Source of the DNA: Propionibacteriales bacterium
GTDB lineage: Bacteria > Actinomycetota > Actinomycetes > Propionibacteriales > Propionibacteriaceae
Assembly: GCA_017882655.1 (NCBI GenBank)
Contig: JADGPB010000072.1
Coordinates: forward strand, 1 to 9,095
Direction: 5' to 3'
Length of the DNA: 9,095 nucleotides
Shown: piece after piece, positions 6,978-9,095 of the stretch
How positions within the stretch are numbered: the first letter of the stretch is position 1
How the letters are laid out: each line of letters opens with the position of its first letter
Notes under the pieces: generated by a model
Seen by the model: the letters and a program-made list of their open reading frames with translations, nothing else
Database searches by the model: none
Told to the model about the DNA's origin: nothing
Position numbers and translations under genes: made by a program

Positions 6978-7412
6978 ATGTCCGACCGTCGCGATCGCCA
7001 CCAGCGTGGGATGCGCGGACCGTTGGCACCGGCCAACAGCGTCGCCGGCCGAGCGCTGAGGCGGGATCGTCCGGTCGCCCGGGCCGAGTTCTTCGTACAG
7101 AGCCTGTCCGAGTCCCTGGCACGGATCACCGCCGCAGCGCCTGAGGCCCTGGTCGGCGTGGAGGTCGGCCTCGAGGACGTCCCGGACATGGCCGGGCAGT
7201 GGTCGACGCGAGTGCCGCTCGCCGCCGCACAGGAGGCCACTCCGACGACGCCCGCGCGGATCGTGGTCTATCGACGACCGATCGAGCACCGCGCCACGAC
7301 CCGTCGACAGCTGCGGTCGCTCATTCATGGCACTCTCGTCGAGCAGGTGTCGGCGCTGACCGGGATCCCGGTGACGCGGCTCGACCCCGACGACGAGGAC
7401 GAGGACGACTGA
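6978..7412 (+). CDS. Zincin-like metallopeptidase family protein with degenerate active site
   Basis: This 144-residue protein matches the small zincin-like family (Pfam DUF1025/Zincin_1) as found next to DUF3499 in actinobacteria. Landmarks are VGVEVGLEDVPD (59–70), the strand PARIVVYRRPIEHRA (92–106), and the helix LRSLIHGTLVEQVSALTGI (112–130) followed by an acidic end, LDPDDEDEDD. In family members with a metalloprotease motif this helix carries HExxH. Here only H117 and E122 remain (HGTLVEQ), so zinc-protease activity is doubtful. The first 36 residues are basic and probably disordered, and there is no signal peptide. ATG 6978 is chosen over an in-frame GTG 9 bases upstream because of the -10 box. 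The gene converges on the DUF5719 gene with one base between the stop codons. Confidence 0.82.
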   Translation: MSDRRDRHQRGMRGPLAPANSVAGRALRRDRPVARAEFFVQSLSESLARITAAAPEALVGVEVGLEDVPDMAGQWSTRVPLAAAQEATPTTPARIVVYRRPIEHRATTRRQLRSLIHGTLVEQVSALTGIPVTRLDPDDEDEDD

Positions 7413-7413
7413 C

Positions 7414-8724
7414 TCAGGCGAGGTTCGGGTCGAGCGTCGGCGAGACCTCGGCCTCACCCGGTCCGCCAGGGCCCCACGCAGCTACTCCGACACCGTTGAC
7501 CGCATTGAGCGTGGTGACGAGCGTCGTGAGCCTCAGGTCGGCCGAGGTGGTGCTCAGCTCGACCGCCGTACCGGTCGTCATCGGCACCTGAAGGGTCGTC
7601 CCCGGGTTCACCGTGAGCGTCTGGCTGTCAACGGTCGACGCTCCGTTGCGAAGCGTCACGGTGAGCGAGGCTGCGGCGGTGCCGGGATTCGAGGCGACGA
7701 GCACGCTGCCAGCGATCAGGGGTACGACAGAGCGTCCCTGGAACGCTGCCCTCGCCGGGGTCACCGCGAGGTCTCCGTCTGCGCTGGTGGACCAGAGCGC
7801 GGCCGCGACCGGCTGCGTCGCGGTGATTCTGAGGCCCGCCACGTCGCCCCGGAGGGCCCGGTCGAGCGGGATCGTCACCGTGGACGCCGCCTCGACTGGG
7901 ACGGACTCGGCGCCTGCCGCAACGAACGAGTCGGTGGCCGAGAGCACGTCCACGCTGACTGTCGTCCGACGATCCGAGGGATTGGTCACGACGAGGCTGC
8001 GCGTCCCCGTTCCACCCGGGACACCGGCGATCGTGGCCGAGGTCGCGGCGGACGCCGAGGGGGCGACCCAGTCCGCACCGCCGCGGCCGGTGACGCGCGC
8101 GTACGTCGCGGTACGACCCTGCGATGCCGTCACGATCGCCGTGATGGCGCCTTCGCCGCTGACCAACGGAGCGAGCGCGAGCTGACGGGTGCTGTTCCCC
8201 AGCACGGACAGGCCGCGTGAGCCCTGCGTGGTGATCCGCCCCTTGCCTCCGTAGAACGCCACGTCGACCGTGGCCTGCGTCGGATCGGGGTTCGTGATGA
8301 GGAGCGAGACGGTGTGGGTGGCGTCCGCCACGAGTCCCACGAGAGCCTGCTCGATGGAGGGCGGGCTGCACGCCGCGAGCCACAACCCCTTCAGGTCGCC
8401 CGAGGCGACCGTTCCCGAGGAAAGGGCCCCGACAGCCTGGCTGCCGGACACGAGGTACGGCTGCGCCGTTCCGGTGACACCCGCGGGCGGGACCGTCGCG
8501 AACGCGCTCGCGTCGATCGAGTGGCCCTTGACGTCGCCCGTGTCCGTGGCCCTCACCGTCGTCGAGACGACGGCAGGGTCCTGGGAGGGGCACACCAACG
8601 ACTGCGTACCTGTCACCGTCACGGCCACGTTCGGCACGTGCCGGGACGGGACGTAGCTCAGGCCGACCGCGAAGAGGACCGCGATCAGCAGGGCCACACC
8701 GGCCCGCCACAGGCGTGGTGTCAT
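7414..8724 (-). CDS. DUF5719 family secreted or membrane-anchored beta-repeat protein
   Basis: This 436-residue protein has one N-terminal hydrophobic segment (about 7–25, after the positive residues R4 and R7), which serves as a signal peptide or anchor. The rest is rich in A, T, S, V and G, with the alternating pattern of beta-sandwich domains outside the membrane. Three similar modules begin at about residues 139 (SLLITNPDPTQATVDVAFYG), 243 (SLVVTNPSDRRTTVSVDVLS) and 340 (SVLVASNPGTAAASLTVTLRNG). The only cysteines are C45 and C119, which could form one disulfide. This matches DUF5719 proteins encoded next to large membrane glycosyltransferases in actinobacteria. The ATG overlaps the upstream stop by 4 bp and has a strong GGGAGGG site. 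It probably works with the upstream glycosyltransferase in building or anchoring an envelope glycan, but no activity is known. Confidence 0.82.
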   Translation of the reverse strand: MTPRLWRAGVALLIAVLFAVGLSYVPSRHVPNVAVTVTGTQSLVCPSQDPAVVSTTVRATDTGDVKGHSIDASAFATVPPAGVTGTAQPYLVSGSQAVGALSSGTVASGDLKGLWLAACSPPSIEQALVGLVADATHTVSLLITNPDPTQATVDVAFYGGKGRITTQGSRGLSVLGNSTRQLALAPLVSGEGAITAIVTASQGRTATYARVTGRGGADWVAPSASAATSATIAGVPGGTGTRSLVVTNPSDRRTTVSVDVLSATDSFVAAGAESVPVEAASTVTIPLDRALRGDVAGLRITATQPVAAALWSTSADGDLAVTPARAAFQGRSVVPLIAGSVLVASNPGTAAASLTVTLRNGASTVDSQTLTVNPGTTLQVPMTTGTAVELSTTSADLRLTTLVTTLNAVNGVGVAAWGPGGPGEAEVSPTLDPNLA

Positions 8725-9095
8725 GAGGCGCCCTCCCGCGAGTGCCGGCCGACGCCTTCGTCGGCCTCGGTGGAGCGACGGCCTGTGCGGTAGTCGTCGG
8801 ACTCGCGGCTCACGGCCGGTGCAGCGAAGAGTGCCAGCAGCAAGAAGGCCAGGAGCTGCAGCAGGGCGATCCACCCCGGCCAACGCTCCGGTGCCAGCCC
8901 GACCTTCACCTCTCCCGTCTGACCGGTGAGCGCGAAGGCGGGCCGCCAGTCCGGCGAGTCGGTGCGTTCCAGCGCGACGCCGCCGACCGTCACCTGCCAT
9001 CGGGGATCAGAAGCCTCCGAGAGGAGCAACCTGCCGGTGGTCGCCGTGTCGATCGAGCGAGCGAGCGACTGGGTACCGTCTGCTGTCACGACGAG
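8721..9095 (-). CDS. C-terminal end of a large membrane protein, probably a glycosyltransferase (5' end outside window)
   Basis: These 124 codons are the 3' end of a gene entering from the right edge. The visible part is a soluble, probably extracytoplasmic segment (SIDTATTGRLLLSEASDPRW, then VTVGGVALERTDSPDW). One transmembrane helix follows (ERWPGWIALLQLLAFLLLAL), and then a charged tail of about 35 residues that would be cytoplasmic. In many actinobacteria the gene directly upstream of DUF5719 encodes a GT2 glycosyltransferase of about 1,000 residues with many membrane helices and a similar tail; the identification rests on that context. The segment 'ASDPRWQVTVGG' also resembles the sequence that ends YfhO-like and arabinosyltransferase-like membrane proteins. 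The glycosyltransferase catalytic domain is not in view, so the class call stays tentative. Confidence 0.6.
   Translation of the reverse strand, partial: LVVTADGTQSLARSIDTATTGRLLLSEASDPRWQVTVGGVALERTDSPDWRPAFALTGQTGEVKVGLAPERWPGWIALLQLLAFLLLALFAAPAVSRESDDYRTGRRSTEADEGVGRHSREGAS
8731..8737 (-). promoter_or_regulatory. Shine–Dalgarno of the DUF5719 gene
   Basis: GGGAGGG on the minus strand ends 6 bases before the ATG at 8724, inside the last codons of the upstream gene. With the ATGA overlap it indicates translational coupling and fixes the start. The frame is open further upstream, but there it is out of frame with the membrane protein gene. Confidence 0.75.

Overview
The window is GC-rich chromosomal DNA from an actinobacterium. 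The evidence is the strong codon bias, GTG starts, actinobacteria-typical DUF3499 and DUF5719 proteins, a zincin-like family protein whose HExxH motif is degraded, and the gene order DUF3499–manB–Trm112-like–SIS. That order resembles the manB neighbourhood of mycobacteria, streptomycetes and nocardioforms. A Nocardioides-like organism is my best guess, but the genus cannot be fixed from this sequence. I see no insertion sequence, phage gene, tRNA, rRNA or CRISPR array. Coding density is very high and no gap exceeds about 170 bp.

Left part (1–1712): the tail of an ABC-F ATPase gene runs rightward. Tail-to-tail with it is a complete haloalkane dehalogenase-like alpha/beta hydrolase gene. Divergent from that is a SixA-type histidine phosphatase gene.

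Middle part (1724–6864, all leftward): reading in the direction of transcription, DUF3499, phosphomannomutase (manB), a small Trm112-like zinc protein, an SIS/phosphosugar-isomerase-like protein and a type II 3-dehydroquinase (aroQ) are packed with gaps of 45 bp or less, or overlaps. A 168-bp gap then precedes S-adenosylhomocysteine hydrolase (sahH). The block links sugar-phosphate supply for mannose-containing glycans, the shikimate pathway and the methyl cycle. The position after the SIS gene is often held by manA; here it is aroQ.

Right part (6978–9095): the zincin-like gene runs rightward, divergent from DUF3499. It meets, with one base between the stop codons, a leftward pair: a secreted or anchored DUF5719 beta-repeat protein, and upstream of it the C-terminal end of a large membrane protein, probably a glycosyltransferase. 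Together with manB this suggests a cell-envelope glycan region.

Two non-coding signals stand out. First, six genes have a TANNNT -10 box ending 6 or 7 bases before the start codon, so their transcripts are predicted to be leaderless. This also sets the start codons of the dehalogenase, sahH and the zincin-like gene. Second, the gap between aroQ and sahH holds a 74-bp imperfect dyad (3283–3356). It is built of two direct copies and two inverted copies of a CGACGTCACA-like element, each pair at a 19-bp period. It lies upstream of the predicted sahH transcription start and looks like an uncharacterised multi-site operator.
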